Assembly (NCBI GenBank): GCA_024304985.1
Contig: JAMWZC010000001.1
Coordinates: 248,001 to 312,000 of the forward strand
Direction of reading: 5' to 3'
Source of the DNA: Paracoccaceae bacterium
Lineage (GTDB): Bacteria; Pseudomonadota; Alphaproteobacteria; Rhodobacterales; Rhodobacteraceae
DNA length: 64,000 bases
Within the stretch, counting starts at the first letter, position 1. The number at the start of each line of letters is the position of its first letter. This document shows, piece after piece, positions 54,732-64,000 of this stretch. The position numbers were made by a program, and so were the translations under genes. The notes below the pieces were generated by a model. It made no database searches. It had not been told where the DNA came from and was given only the letters and a program-made list of their open reading frames with translations.

Positions 54732-55747
54732 GTGATGCGCTGAAACCGTTGATCGGCCTTGCCGCCGAGCGTGCCCTGACCCGGGTCGAGGCCGAAACCG
54801 CCTTTGGCATCCTGTTCGCGGGTGAAGCAACGCCCAGCCAGATCGGCGGCCTGCTGATGGCCCTGCGGACAAGGGGCGAAACGGTGGATGAATATGCCGC
54901 CGCCGCTGCGGTCATGCGTTCAAAGTGCCACGCGGTGCGCGCGCCCAAGGGTGCGATGGATATCGTGGGCACGGGCGGCGACGGGATGGGGACATTGAAC
55001 ATCTCGACCGCTGCGGCGTTTGTTGTCGCAGGGGCCGGCGTGACCGTGGCCAAGCATGGCAACCGCAATCTCAGCTCCAAATCAGGTGCAGCAGATGCGC
55101 TGACGCAGCTTGGCATTCAGGTGATGATCGGCCCGCAAATTGTTGAAAAAGCAATAAATGCCTGTGGCATCGCGTTCATGATGGCGCCGATGCATCATCC
55201 GGCCATGGCCCATGTCGGGCCCACGCGGACCGAACTTGGCACGCGGACGATCTTCAATATTCTCGGCCCCCTGACCAACCCCGCCGGGGTCAAGCGGCAG
55301 TTGACCGGGGCCTATCGGCGCGATCTGATCCGCCCCATGGCCGAGGTGCTGGGACAGCTTGGGTCAGAGCGCGCCTGGCTCGTGCATGGCTCTGACGGCA
55401 CAGATGAAATGACCATCACCGGCGTCAGTTGGGTGGCCGCGCTGGAAGAGGATGGCACCATCCGCGAGATCGAGCTGCACCCCGAGGATTTCGGTCTGCC
55501 CGTCCATCCGTTCGAGGATATCATCGGCGGCACGCCATCCGAGAATGCCGCAGCGCTGCGTGCCCTGCTGGAGGGAGCGCCGGGGGCGTATCGTGATGCG
55601 GTGCTCCTGAATGCGGCGGCGGCTTTGGTGGTAGCCGGTCAGGCCCCGGATCTGCGCGAGGGCGTGGCCCGCGCGCGGGAAAGTATCGACAGCGGGGCCG
55701 CAGCTGAAAAGCTCGCCGCCCTTGCCAAACTGACATCGGAGACATGA
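54728..55747 (+). CDS. trpD: Anthranilate phosphoribosyltransferase
   Basis: A 339-residue enzyme adding phosphoribosyl to anthranilate. The glycine-rich PRPP site is [40 protein letters not shown] and [20 protein letters not shown] are the other active-site blocks. [20 protein letters not shown] and [15 protein letters not shown] follow. Its start overlaps trpG and its stop overlaps trpC (ATGA each), so all three are translationally coupled. Confidence 0.98.
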   Translation: MSDALKPLIGLAAERALTRVEAETAFGILFAGEATPSQIGGLLMALRTRGETVDEYAAAAAVMRSKCHAVRAPKGAMDIVGTGGDGMGTLNISTAAAFVVAGAGVTVAKHGNRNLSSKSGAADALTQLGIQVMIGPQIVEKAINACGIAFMMAPMHHPAMAHVGPTRTELGTRTIFNILGPLTNPAGVKRQLTGAYRRDLIRPMAEVLGQLGSERAWLVHGSDGTDEMTITGVSWVAALEEDGTIREIELHPEDFGLPVHPFEDIIGGTPSENAAALRALLEGAPGAYRDAVLLNAAAALVVAGQAPDLREGVARARESIDSGAAAEKLAALAKLTSET

Positions 55748-56559
55748 TGACCGACACGATTCTGGACCGCATCAAGACCTACAAGCTGGAAGAGGTCGCG
55801 GCTGACAAGGCCGAGCGGCCACTGTCCGAGGTCGAGGCTGCGGCGCATGCCGCCCCGCCAGTGCGCGGCTTTGCGGATGCGCTGCATGCGGCCAGCCGCA
55901 CCGGATACGGCCTGATCGCCGAGATCAAGAAAGCCAGCCCCTCGAAAGGTCTGATCCGCGCGGATTTCGACCCCGCGGCCCTGGCCGAAGCCTATGCCGC
56001 CGGGGGGGCCGCCTGCCTGTCGGTGCTGACGGATACCCCCAGTTTTCAGGGGGCCAAGGACTATCTGGTGCAGGCCCGCGCCGCCTGCGAGTTGCCGGTG
56101 CTGCGCAAGGATTTCATGTATGACCCCTATCAGGTCGCCGAAGCACGGGCCTTGGGGGCGGATTGCATCCTGATCATCATGGCCTCGGTCGAGGATTCTC
56201 TGGCGCAGGAACTGGAAGATGCCGCAGCCCATTGGGGTATGGACGCGCTGATCGAGGTGCATGACGAGACCGAACTGGAACGCGCCTCGCTCTTGAAGTC
56301 GCGACTGATCGGCATCAACAATCGCAATCTCAACACATTCGAAACCTCACTGGACACGACGCGGCGATTGTCGAAGCAGGTGCCGGTCGACCGGATCATG
56401 GTCTGCGAAAGCGGGCTGTCCACACCCGCCGATCTGGCCGACATGGCGATGTATGGCGCGCGCTGCTTCCTGATCGGCGAAAGCCTGATGCGGCAAGACG
56501 ATGTGGAACTGGCAACACGGACCTTGCTGGCCAATCCACTAAGTCCCGGTGGCATGTGA
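55744..56559 (+). CDS. trpC: Indole-3-glycerol phosphate synthase
   Basis: A 271-residue single-domain TIM-barrel enzyme closing the indole ring. Motifs: [61 protein letters not shown] (KDF with catalytic Lys), [29 protein letters not shown] and [14 protein letters not shown]. The start ATG 55744 overlaps trpD; ATG 55747 is an alternative. Not fused to TrpF. Its stop shares a base with the moaC start. Confidence 0.97.
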   Translation: MMTDTILDRIKTYKLEEVAADKAERPLSEVEAAAHAAPPVRGFADALHAASRTGYGLIAEIKKASPSKGLIRADFDPAALAEAYAAGGAACLSVLTDTPSFQGAKDYLVQARAACELPVLRKDFMYDPYQVAEARALGADCILIIMASVEDSLAQELEDAAAHWGMDALIEVHDETELERASLLKSRLIGINNRNLNTFETSLDTTRRLSKQVPVDRIMVCESGLSTPADLADMAMYGARCFLIGESLMRQDDVELATRTLLANPLSPGGM

Positions 56560-57041
56560 TGGCGCAGAAGGGCCTGAGCCATTTCGATGCGCAGGGTCAG
56601 GCACATATGGTGGATGTGTCCGACAAGGCCGTGACCTCGCGGGTAGCCGTCGCCGCGGGCTGGATCAGGATGGCGCGTGAAACATTTGATATCATTGGAG
56701 AAGGTCGCGCGAAGAAGGGCGATGTTCTGGGGATTGCGCGGCTGGCCGGCATTATGGGCGCCAAGAAGACAGCCGATCTGATCCCGCTCTGCCACCCTCT
56801 GCCGATCACGAAAGTCGCAGTGGAGCTGACGCTTGATCCAGACCTTCCCGGCGTGCAGATCACGGCAACCGTCAAGACCACCGGCCAGACCGGCGTGGAA
56901 ATGGAGGCACTGACCGCTGTGAGCACGGCCGCCCTGACCGTCTATGACATGGCCAAGGCTGTGGACAAGGCGATGGAGATTGGCGGCATCCATGTGACCT
57001 TGAAGGATGGCGGCAAGTCAGGAAGGTATGAGGCGGAATGA
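56559..57041 (+). CDS. moaC: Cyclic pyranopterin monophosphate synthase MoaC
   Basis: A 160-residue enzyme that, after MoaA, forms cyclic pyranopterin in molybdenum cofactor synthesis. [20 protein letters not shown] at the N-terminus, [20 protein letters not shown] in the middle ([12 protein letters not shown] motif) and [20 protein letters not shown] before the C-terminal YDMAKAVDK with the catalytic Lys. ATG 56559 overlaps the trpC stop by one base; a GTG one codon earlier is possible. It overlaps moeA by four bases. Confidence 0.97.
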   Translation: MAQKGLSHFDAQGQAHMVDVSDKAVTSRVAVAAGWIRMARETFDIIGEGRAKKGDVLGIARLAGIMGAKKTADLIPLCHPLPITKVAVELTLDPDLPGVQITATVKTTGQTGVEMEALTAVSTAALTVYDMAKAVDKAMEIGGIHVTLKDGGKSGRYEAE

Positions 57042-58231
57042 TCTCGGTCGCCGAAGCCCAAAAATTGTGCCTTGCCTTGGTGCGGCCATTGACGGCGGAA
57101 CAGATACCGCTGGCGCAGGCGGCAGGGCGGGTCCTCGCGGCAGATGTGCTGGCAGGGCGGGCGCAACCACCCTTTGCGGCCTCGGCCATGGATGGTTACG
57201 CGCTGCGGGATGCGGATTGTCGGCCCGGCGCGATCTTACAGGTCGTGGGCGAAGCAGCGGCAGGCCATGCTTGGGGCGGCCGGATCGGCGCTGGCGAGGC
57301 GCTGCGCATCTTTACCGGCGCGCCCGTGCCCGACGGCGCGGAACGCGTCGTCATTCAGGAGGATGTGACCCGCGCTGGCGACCGCATCACACTTGGCGAC
57401 AGATTGGACACCGGCACGAACATCCGCCCGCAAGGCGCTGATTTTCCAGCCAATCATGTTCTGAGCGCCTCCCGAAGGCTTGGCCCGTCAGAACTGGCCC
57501 TGCTGGCTGCCATGAATGCGGGCCATGTGCCTGTCACGCGCAAGCCCGAGGTGGCGATCATCGCCACAGGCGATGAGTTGGTCATGCCCGGAGAGGACCC
57601 GCGCCCGGATCAGATCATCGCGTCGAACCTTTTCGCCTTGAAGGCGATGATCGAGGCCACAGGTGGGCATGTCCGCCTGTTGCCCATTGCCCGCGACAGC
57701 GAAGCCTCGCTCATGACCGTCTACGAGATGGCGATGGGAGCAGATCTGATTGTCACCATCGGTGGCGCCTCGGTCGGGGACCACGATCTGGTGGCGCAGG
57801 TCGCGGCGCGGTTCGGGCTGGAACAGAGTTTCTACAAGATTGCCATGCGCCCCGGAAAGCCCCTGATTGCAGGGGCCTTCGGCGATGGCACACCCTATCT
57901 GGGCCTGCCCGGCAACCCGGTATCGGCCATCGTCTGCGGGCATCTGTTCCTGCTGCCGATGCTGCGGGCAATGCTGGGCCTGCGCGAGGTGTTGCCGCCT
58001 GTCCTGCGCGCCCGTCTGGCCGCCGGGATCGAGGGCAATGGTCCGCGCGCCCATTACATGCGGGCACACCTCTCTGACAGCCCAGACGGGCGGGAGGTCA
58101 CGGCCTTCGACCGTCAGGACAGTTCCCTGCTGACGGTGCTGTCCGAGGCGAATGCCCTGTTGTTGCGCCCTGCCAATGACGGACCCCGCGCGGCCGGTGA
58201 CAGTGTCGAGGTTCTACCGCTGTCGCACTGA
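57038..58231 (+). CDS. moeA: Molybdopterin molybdenumtransferase MoeA
   Basis: A 397-residue enzyme inserting molybdate into adenylylated molybdopterin. [36 protein letters not shown] and NIRPQGADF mark the N-terminal region. The MoCF_biosynth domain has [51 protein letters not shown] and [19 protein letters not shown]. Length is standard. It overlaps moaC and is the last gene of the trp-moa transcript; lexA follows after 128 bases with its own promoter. Confidence 0.97.
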   Translation: MISVAEAQKLCLALVRPLTAEQIPLAQAAGRVLAADVLAGRAQPPFAASAMDGYALRDADCRPGAILQVVGEAAAGHAWGGRIGAGEALRIFTGAPVPDGAERVVIQEDVTRAGDRITLGDRLDTGTNIRPQGADFPANHVLSASRRLGPSELALLAAMNAGHVPVTRKPEVAIIATGDELVMPGEDPRPDQIIASNLFALKAMIEATGGHVRLLPIARDSEASLMTVYEMAMGADLIVTIGGASVGDHDLVAQVAARFGLEQSFYKIAMRPGKPLIAGAFGDGTPYLGLPGNPVSAIVCGHLFLLPMLRAMLGLREVLPPVLRARLAAGIEGNGPRAHYMRAHLSDSPDGREVTAFDRQDSSLLTVLSEANALLLRPANDGPRAAGDSVEVLPLSH

Positions 58232-58258
58232 CCGCGTGACAGGGTGCTGACAGGACTG

Positions 58259-58287
58259 TTGACACAAAACGGGAACAATGGCAGAAC
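58259..58287 (+). promoter_or_regulatory. lexA promoter with alphaproteobacterial SOS box
   Basis: GAAC (58273-58276) and GAAC (58284-58287) with seven bases between form GAAC-N7-GAAC, the direct-repeat LexA site of alphaproteobacteria (GTTC-N7-GTTC on the other strand). A perfect TTGACA (58259-58264) lies just upstream, so LexA would block its own promoter. The -10 is not clear. Confidence 0.85.
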
Positions 58288-58359
58288 AAACGGGAATTTT
58301 CCTGTTCTGCACGGTTTGGTCCATTTCTGCCCCGTGCCCGATCCAGAGGGAGCGACCCG

Positions 58360-59085
58360 ATGCTGACCAAGAAACAACTCGATCTTCTGGATTTCATCCA
58401 GACACGGCTGCAACGCGATGGAGTGCCCCCCTCGTTTGACGAGATGAAGGAAGCGCTTGATCTGCGGTCCAAGTCGGGCATCCACCGGTTGATCACCGCA
58501 CTTGAGGAGCGGGGTTTCATCCGTCGTCTGGCGCATCGTGCCCGCGCGATCGAAATTGTGAAACTGCCCGATGCGCTGGCTGACAGGCATGCGGCCCGCC
58601 CCGCCTCATCCGCCGCAAGCGGTTTTGCACCACGCGTGATTGATGGCGACCGCCCTGACAGCCCGCCCCCCGCCCGCCCCATGCCCGTTCAGGTGATCGA
58701 GGCGATGGAACTGCCCGTGATGGGTCGCATCGCCGCCGGTGTCCCGATCGAGGCGATCAGCCATGTCTCTCATTCCGTGACCGTGCCCAATTCGATGATA
58801 AGCGGACGAGGCGATCACTATGCGCTTGAAGTCCGCGGCGATTCCATGATCGAGGCCGGGATCAATGACGGCGATGTCGTGGTCATCCGCGAGACATCCA
58901 CGGCCGACAATGGCGATATCGTCGTCGCATTGGTCGAGGATCAGGAAGCGACGCTGAAAAGGTTCATGCGGCGCGGCAACACCATCGCGCTGGAAGCAGC
59001 GAACCCCGCCTATGAAACACGCGTCTATGCCGATCACATGGTCAAGGTGCAGGGTCGTCTGGTCGGGTTGATCCGCACCTATTGA
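58360..59085 (+). CDS. lexA: SOS regulon repressor LexA
   Basis: A 241-residue repressor of the DNA-damage response. The N-terminal winged helix is [20 protein letters not shown] followed by [21 protein letters not shown] linker of about 40 residues, longer than in E. coli, contains the cleavage site IAAGVP (A126-G127). The peptidase domain has [17 protein letters not shown] with nucleophile Ser162 and Lys200 in EATLKRF. Autoregulation is supported by an SOS box upstream. It is separate from the moeA transcript and has a terminator. Confidence 0.97.
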   Translation: MLTKKQLDLLDFIQTRLQRDGVPPSFDEMKEALDLRSKSGIHRLITALEERGFIRRLAHRARAIEIVKLPDALADRHAARPASSAASGFAPRVIDGDRPDSPPPARPMPVQVIEAMELPVMGRIAAGVPIEAISHVSHSVTVPNSMISGRGDHYALEVRGDSMIEAGINDGDVVVIRETSTADNGDIVVALVEDQEATLKRFMRRGNTIALEAANPAYETRVYADHMVKVQGRLVGLIRTY

Positions 59086-59115
59086 TCCGGGTTTGCAAGG
59101 CAAGCGTTTGGCAAG

Positions 59116-59141
59116 GGGCATGCACAAGGCATGCCCTTTTG
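59116..59141 (+). terminator. Terminator of lexA
   Basis: GGGCATGC (59116-59123) pairs with GCATGCCC (59129-59136) over a five-base loop, then TTTT. It lies just before the stop codon of comEC on the opposite strand. Confidence 0.88.
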
Positions 59142-61289
59142 TCATGGCGCGGCGCGCAGTTGCGCAAGCCGGTGCGGCATGACCGGGGCAAGCGCTGTCT
59201 CAGGCAAAGGCGCGTTGCCCACAGGGCGGGACCAGCGCCGTCTGCCATCTTCGGTCGGTCGGGGCCGCAACCCCTGCCCCTCTGACCAGAAGGCCAAGGG
59301 GCCCGTGCGCGCCAGCAGGGTCTGGTCGATCACGCGACACCCGGCGGGCGGATCAGGCACTCTTGCGGCCACCACGACCAGATCAGCCGTCAGGCAAACC
59401 TCACGCAGCCGGGCAAGGCCGGTTTTGCCGCTCAACGCGGCCACGTGGATACCGGCCAGCGTGATCTCGCGCGCGTGGCGTGGCCCCGCGAACCCTGCGC
59501 GGGCGGCGGCGGTCGTCGGGCTGACAAGGTCGCCGTCATTCTCAAGCCATGACCGGGCCGCGAAACCTGCGCCGCGATCCAATGACAGGATGCGACCGTC
59601 AGGCCCTGTGACCCCGATCAGATTGCCATCCCGCGAGATGAGCAAAGACGGGCGCGTCGTATCCGACCATAGCCAGAGCGCGAGGACCACAGGGACCAGC
59701 CCCGCCAATCGGGCCTTGCCTTGCCAGAGGATGACCCAAAGCATCCCCAGCGTGATCACCGGCAGCGCGGCAGGTGGCGGCGCTTTGATGCCGGTCACTG
59801 CGCCCTCCATTCCGGCGACCAGGTGGGCCACGGTCAGGATCCAGGCAGAGCCCGTCTCCATCACCCACAGCGGCAGATCCGCCAGACCCAAGGGGGCCAG
59901 CAAGGCCGCCATCGCCCCTGCCGGCATGACCACCGCCCCCATCACCGGGACAGTCAGAAGATTGGCCAACAGACCGTAATCCGCAAAGCGATTGAAACTC
60001 GCCGCTGCATATGGCCCAGAGGCAAGCCCACCGATGACCGAGGATAGAACCAACGTCACCAGCGGCACCACCCACCGCGGCATCCGCCCCGGCTCCATCC
60101 TGCTTTGCATGGCGGCAAAGCCCGCGATCAGGGCGGTGGTCGCGGCAAAGGACATCTGAAACCCCGGTGCCAGCAGGCTTTCCGGCTTCCACAGGATCAG
60201 AATGATCCCCGCCAGCGCGACCGAGCGCAGGGTCAGCGCCTGCCGGTCCAGCAGCACCGCCCCCAATATGACCGTCACCATGATGAAGGCCCGTTCCGTC
60301 GCCACGTTCGACCCGGACAGGAGAAGGTAGAAGAACGCCACGCCCAGCGACACAAGCGCCGCCAGTTTCTTGGCGCTGACCCGCAAGACAAGCGGCGGGA
60401 TCAAGGCCACGCCATAGCGGATCAATGCGAAAACAAAGGCGATCAGAAAGGCAAGGTTCATCCCCGAGATGGCCAACAGATGCGCCAATCCCGAATCCCT
60501 GAGCGCGGCCACTGTCTCCTGCGAGATGGCGGAGCGGTCGCCGGTCATGGCACCGGTGGCAAAGGCCCCGGCCTCGGATGGCATGGCCTGCAGCATTGCT
60601 GAGGCCAGATGGCTGCGCATCCGGTCCACGATCTGCGTTCCGGGTTCGGGGGGCTGCCAGAGCAGGACCGGTGTTCGGGTATAGCCGACCGCCCCAAGTT
60701 GCTCGAACCACGCCATGCGGCGAAAGTCGAATCCGCCCGGTTCGACCGGGCCGTCGGGGGCCGACAGATGCGCTGTCAGGATCACGGTCTGCCCGGCGTT
60801 CGGGTCGTGATAGGACTGCTCGCCATGCAGCGAAATCCGCACCCGCTCAGGTGTGCGGTCCGGTGCTGTCCGTTCCAGCACCACGCGGTCCAGCGTCAGA
60901 CGGATGACGTCGCTTTGCGACCTGTCGATCCAGACGATCCGCCCTTGCACCGGACCGTAATAGCGGAAGTCCAGCATCGGCGAGGCGACCATATATCCGC
61001 GCAGTCCCGCCGCCAGTGTGCCAAGGGCCAGACAGGCCAGCACCGCCGCCACCGGATAAAGCGCCTGTGGAGCGGTCAGACGGAGGATGACGCCCAGGGC
61101 AAGTCCGGTTGCCGCAAGGGAATAGACCATCGGCCCCGGTTCATCAGGCAGCAGGAACCACAGCCCCGCCCCCATGCCGACAAGGACCGCGCACCACGGG
61201 AAGAGATGCCCGCGCTGCCCTTCCATCATGGCGTCGATCAGATGCAGGATCCGCAACTCTTGCCCCTTGCCCCCCGCATCGCTAGACAT
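59142..61289 (-). CDS. comEC: ComEC/Rec2-family competence membrane protein
   Basis: A 715-residue inner-membrane protein with many hydrophobic segments. ComEC forms the channel for single-stranded DNA in natural transformation. The N-terminal DUF4131 domain ends in [16 protein letters not shown]. The central competence domain has [20 protein letters not shown]. Several helices follow up to [15 protein letters not shown]. The C-terminal 200 residues lack the HxHxDH pattern of the metallo-beta-lactamase-like nuclease domain of full ComEC, so this is a truncated or degenerate type. It is divergent from gltX by 47 bases. Confidence 0.88.
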   Translation of the reverse strand: MSSDAGGKGQELRILHLIDAMMEGQRGHLFPWCAVLVGMGAGLWFLLPDEPGPMVYSLAATGLALGVILRLTAPQALYPVAAVLACLALGTLAAGLRGYMVASPMLDFRYYGPVQGRIVWIDRSQSDVIRLTLDRVVLERTAPDRTPERVRISLHGEQSYHDPNAGQTVILTAHLSAPDGPVEPGGFDFRRMAWFEQLGAVGYTRTPVLLWQPPEPGTQIVDRMRSHLASAMLQAMPSEAGAFATGAMTGDRSAISQETVAALRDSGLAHLLAISGMNLAFLIAFVFALIRYGVALIPPLVLRVSAKKLAALVSLGVAFFYLLLSGSNVATERAFIMVTVILGAVLLDRQALTLRSVALAGIILILWKPESLLAPGFQMSFAATTALIAGFAAMQSRMEPGRMPRWVVPLVTLVLSSVIGGLASGPYAAASFNRFADYGLLANLLTVPVMGAVVMPAGAMAALLAPLGLADLPLWVMETGSAWILTVAHLVAGMEGAVTGIKAPPPAALPVITLGMLWVILWQGKARLAGLVPVVLALWLWSDTTRPSLLISRDGNLIGVTGPDGRILSLDRGAGFAARSWLENDGDLVSPTTAAARAGFAGPRHAREITLAGIHVAALSGKTGLARLREVCLTADLVVVAARVPDPPAGCRVIDQTLLARTGPLAFWSEGQGLRPRPTEDGRRRWSRPVGNAPLPETALAPVMPHRLAQLRAAP

Positions 61290-61336
61290 GCGGCAAGGCT
61301 ACACCTGCCCTGGTTACCGAAAGGTTAAACGCGCCC

Positions 61337-62740
61337 ATGTCCTCGCCTGTTGTCACCCGTTTTGCGCCTTCTCCCACCGGCTATCTGCATATCGGCGGGG
61401 CGCGGACGGCCTTGTTCAACTGGCTTTACGCAAGGGCCCGCGGCGGGAAATTCCTGCTCAGGATCGAGGATACCGACCGCGAGCGGTCCACCCCCGAGGC
61501 GACGGCCGCGATCCTCAAGGGGTTGAAATGGCTGGGTCTGGATCATGATGGCGAAGCGATCAGCCAGTTCGCCCGTGCCGCGCGCCATGCGGACATCGCG
61601 CGCCAGTTGCTGGATGAGGGGCGCGCCTACAAGTGCTTTGCCACGCAGGACGAGATCGAGACTTTCCGCGAGGCGGCACGCGAGGCAGGGCAATCGACAC
61701 TCTACCGCAGCCCGTGGCGGGATGCCGACCCCGCCACCCATCCCGACGGCGTGCCATATGTGATCCGCATCAAGGCCCCGCTTGAGGGAGAGACCGTGAT
61801 CGAGGATCAGGTGCAGGGCCGCGTCGTGATCCGCAACGATCAGTTGGACGACATGGTTCTGCTACGCGGGGACGGCACGCCTGTCTATATGCTGGCCGTG
61901 GTGGTGGACGATCACGACATGGGTGTGACCCATGTGATCCGGGGCGACGACCATCTGAACAATGCCGCACGCCAGATGATGATCTATCACGCCATGGGAT
62001 GGACCGTGCCGGTCTGGGCGCATATCCCGCTGATCCATGGCCCCGATGGCAAGAAATTGTCCAAGCGGCATGGCGCGCTGGGTGTCGAGGAATATCAGGC
62101 GCTTGGCTATCCTGCTGCGGGTATGCGCAACTATCTGACACGTCTGGGCTGGAGCCATGGAGATGACGAGTTCTTCACCGATGCCCAAGCGCTGGCATGG
62201 TTCGATCTGGCGGGAATCGGCAAGTCACCGGCCCGGCTGGATTTCAAGAAACTTGAAAACATCTGCGGTCAGCATATCGCTGCGACCCCCGATGCCGCGC
62301 TGCTGCATGAGCTGATGGATTTCATGGTCGCAACGGGACAGCCCGCCCTGGCCTCCCACAAGAAAGCCATGCTTTACGCCGCCATGCCACATCTGAAAGA
62401 ACGGGCGAAGACTTTCTTCGAACTTCTTGAAAAGGCTGAGTTCATCCTTGCCGATCGCCCGATCGTGGCGGATGAGAAAGCGGCGGTGCATCTCAACGAT
62501 GTATCCCGTGGTATACTGAGAGAATTGACGCCGCATTTGCAAAATGCTAGCTGGACCCGGGGCGATCTTGAACACGTCCTGAACGAATTCGCACAGACGC
62601 AGGGAATGACTTTCGGCAAGCTGGCTGGCCCCATGCGGGCGGCCCTCGCAGGGCGCAGCGCTACGCCGAGTGTGTTCGACATGATGTTGGTGCTGGGCCG
62701 CGAGGAGAGCCTTGCCCGCCTGACAGATGCCGCCGCCTGA
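61337..62740 (+). CDS. gltX: Glutamyl-tRNA synthetase
   Basis: A 467-residue class I synthetase charging tRNA-Glu. The HIGH-type motif is [18 protein letters not shown] (residues 11-28) and the KMSKS loop is [11 protein letters not shown] (240-244 for KLSKR). Other blocks: [36 protein letters not shown] and [16 protein letters not shown]. Alphaproteobacteria often have two copies, one of which may misacylate tRNA-Gln; this window shows only one. It is 47 bases from comEC and 82 bases before gltA. Confidence 0.97.
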   Translation: MSSPVVTRFAPSPTGYLHIGGARTALFNWLYARARGGKFLLRIEDTDRERSTPEATAAILKGLKWLGLDHDGEAISQFARAARHADIARQLLDEGRAYKCFATQDEIETFREAAREAGQSTLYRSPWRDADPATHPDGVPYVIRIKAPLEGETVIEDQVQGRVVIRNDQLDDMVLLRGDGTPVYMLAVVVDDHDMGVTHVIRGDDHLNNAARQMMIYHAMGWTVPVWAHIPLIHGPDGKKLSKRHGALGVEEYQALGYPAAGMRNYLTRLGWSHGDDEFFTDAQALAWFDLAGIGKSPARLDFKKLENICGQHIAATPDAALLHELMDFMVATGQPALASHKKAMLYAAMPHLKERAKTFFELLEKAEFILADRPIVADEKAAVHLNDVSRGILRELTPHLQNASWTRGDLEHVLNEFAQTQGMTFGKLAGPMRAALAGRSATPSVFDMMLVLGREESLARLTDAAA

Positions 62741-62822
62741 GATCGGTTCATCCTTTCTTCAGGCGTTCAGAATAGAAAGGCGGTCCCGATCTGCGGGCAT
62801 CGCCAGTGAGGAAGGGACGAAA

Positions 62823-64000
62823 ATGACGACACCCAGCAAGACAGCGACGCTCAGCTTCGATGGCAAGAGTTTCGAATTGCCCATGTACACTCCGACGGCG
62901 GGTCCCGAAGTGCTGGACATCCGCAAGCTTTACGCACAGGCGGGTGTGTTCACCTATGATCCCGGCTATACCTCGACCGCAAGCTGCGACAGCACCATCA
63001 CCTATATCGACGGGGATGAGGGTATTCTGCTGCATCGTGGGTATCCGATTGACCAGCTGGCCTCCAAGTCGCATTTCCTCGAAGTCTGCTACCTGCTGCT
63101 TTACGGTGAGCTGCCTTCTTCCGCGCAGCTTGAGGATTTCGAGACGCGGGTGACGCGCCACACGATGATCCACGAGCAGATGCACAACTTCTTCCGCGGT
63201 TTCCGCCGCGACGCACATCCAATGGCCACCATGGTGGGGGTTGTCGGTGCGATGTCCGCTTTCTATCACGACTCGCTTGATGTGAGCGATCCCTGGCAGC
63301 GCGAAGTGGCCTCGATCCGTCTGATCGCCAAGATGCCGACGATTGCGGCGATGGCGTATAAATACTCCATCGGCCAGCCTTTCGTCTATCCGCGCAACGA
63401 TCTGGATTACGCGGCGAACTTCCTGCACATGTGCTTCTCGGTGCCGGCCGAAACCTATCACGTGAACCCGATCGTCAGCCGCGCGATGGACCGCATCCTG
63501 ACGCTGCATGCCGATCACGAGCAGAACGCGTCGACCTCGACCGTGCGTCTGGCCTCGTCCTCGGGGGCGAACCCCTTTGCCTGCATCGCCGCAGGCATCG
63601 CCTGCCTCTGGGGCCCCGCGCATGGCGGCGCGAACCAGGCTTGCCTTGAAATGCTGCGCGAGATCGGGACCGTGGACCGCATTCCCGAGTTCATCGCCCG
63701 CGCCAAGGACAAGAACGATCCCTTCCGCCTGATGGGCTTTGGCCACCGCGTATACAAGAACACCGATCCGCGCGCCAAAGTGCTAAAGCAGTCGGCGGAT
63801 GAGGTGCTGGAACTGCTGGGCGTTCATGACAACCCGCTGTTGCAGGTTGCCAAGGAGCTGGAGCATGTTGCTCTGAATGATCCCTATTTCATCGAGAAGA
63901 AGCTGTTCCCGAACGTAGATTTCTACTCGGGCATCATTCTTGAGGCGATGGGTTTCCCCACTTCGATGTTCACGCCCATCTTCGCGCTGTCGCGCACGGT
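62823..64000 (+). CDS. gltA: Citrate synthase, 3' end missing
   Basis: About 392 residues of the roughly 430-residue enzyme lie before the window end. It condenses acetyl-CoA and oxaloacetate to citrate. The N-terminus shows [20 protein letters not shown] and a [20 protein letters not shown] block. Catalytic His lies in [16 protein letters not shown] and [17 protein letters not shown]; the third catalytic residue (Asp) lies in the segment [16 protein letters not shown]. This is the type II, NADH-sensitive hexamer-type layout. The start ATG 62823 follows GGAAGGGACGAAA. It is open to the edge. Confidence 0.97.
   Translation, partial: MTTPSKTATLSFDGKSFELPMYTPTAGPEVLDIRKLYAQAGVFTYDPGYTSTASCDSTITYIDGDEGILLHRGYPIDQLASKSHFLEVCYLLLYGELPSSAQLEDFETRVTRHTMIHEQMHNFFRGFRRDAHPMATMVGVVGAMSAFYHDSLDVSDPWQREVASIRLIAKMPTIAAMAYKYSIGQPFVYPRNDLDYAANFLHMCFSVPAETYHVNPIVSRAMDRILTLHADHEQNASTSTVRLASSSGANPFACIAAGIACLWGPAHGGANQACLEMLREIGTVDRIPEFIARAKDKNDPFRLMGFGHRVYKNTDPRAKVLKQSADEVLELLGVHDNPLLQVAKELEHVALNDPYFIEKKLFPNVDFYSGIILEAMGFPTSMFTPIFALSRT

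Overview
The window is a compact, GC-rich (roughly 60-65% by eye) bacterial chromosome segment with about 60 protein genes, two tRNA genes and little mobile DNA. It looks like an alphaproteobacterium of the order Rhodobacterales. The evidence is: an adenosylcobalamin-dependent class II ribonucleotide reductase (nrdJ); a direct-repeat SOS box (GAAC-N7-GAAC) in front of lexA; the order trpG-trpD-trpC-moaC-moeA-lexA / comEC / gltX-gltA; and a dispersed motif of about 25 bases (CGAGGATATTTG..GCAAGAAGAAG) of a type I associate with Rhodobacterales intergenic DNA. Only mazG (left edge) and gltA (right edge) are cut by the window.

Layout. 0-2 kb: end of mazG and an iron(III)-binding periplasmic protein. 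2-4.3 kb: a less GC-rich patch with a TylF-like methyltransferase facing a LicD-like transferase that overlaps a TagD-like CTP:glycerol-3-phosphate cytidylyltransferase, probably for surface glycan decoration. 4.5-14 kb: nucleoside hydrolase, GNAT, SelO, two DMT exporters, rhlE, a Fur-family regulator and an FrhB/HCAR-like Fe-S flavoprotein. 14-21.6 kb: carbon metabolism, with eno, the overlapping zwf-pgl-pgi operon and anmK. A LacI-type palindrome sits between anmK and zwf. 21.7-28.9 kb: tyrS, aroK-aroB, an envelope protein pair, xerD and a CBS-domain transporter. 29-32 kb: a two-part FAD/GcvT methylamine-type dehydrogenase and a MobA-like nucleotidyltransferase. 32-36 kb: an accessory patch with a Hint-domain protein, a 720-base gene-less stretch next to tRNA-Leu, a DedA-like protein, dsbB, an EF-hand protein and an ECF-like sigma factor. 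36-38.5 kb: arginase and ornithine cyclodeaminase with a divergent Lrp-type regulator.

38.7-42.7 kb: nrdJ with a leader of about 200 bases. The leader promoter region carries tandem NrdR-type boxes, and the leader itself can form a hairpin whose arm is also complementary to the nrdJ ribosome-binding site. 43-48 kb: lipoprotein, tRNA-Pro, DUF192 and double cold-shock genes, pdxH, fabI, gpt and an aminotransferase. 48-64 kb: ppiD-trpE-rluE, a divergent-polysaccharide-deacetylase protein, the tightly overlapping trpG-trpD-trpC-moaC-moeA operon, autoregulated lexA, comEC, gltX and gltA.

Most of the window is ordinary core genome. The observations I rate highest are the possible RNA switch in the nrdJ leader, the candidate structured RNA downstream of nrdJ, the LicD/TagD pair and the dispersed 25-base repeat.
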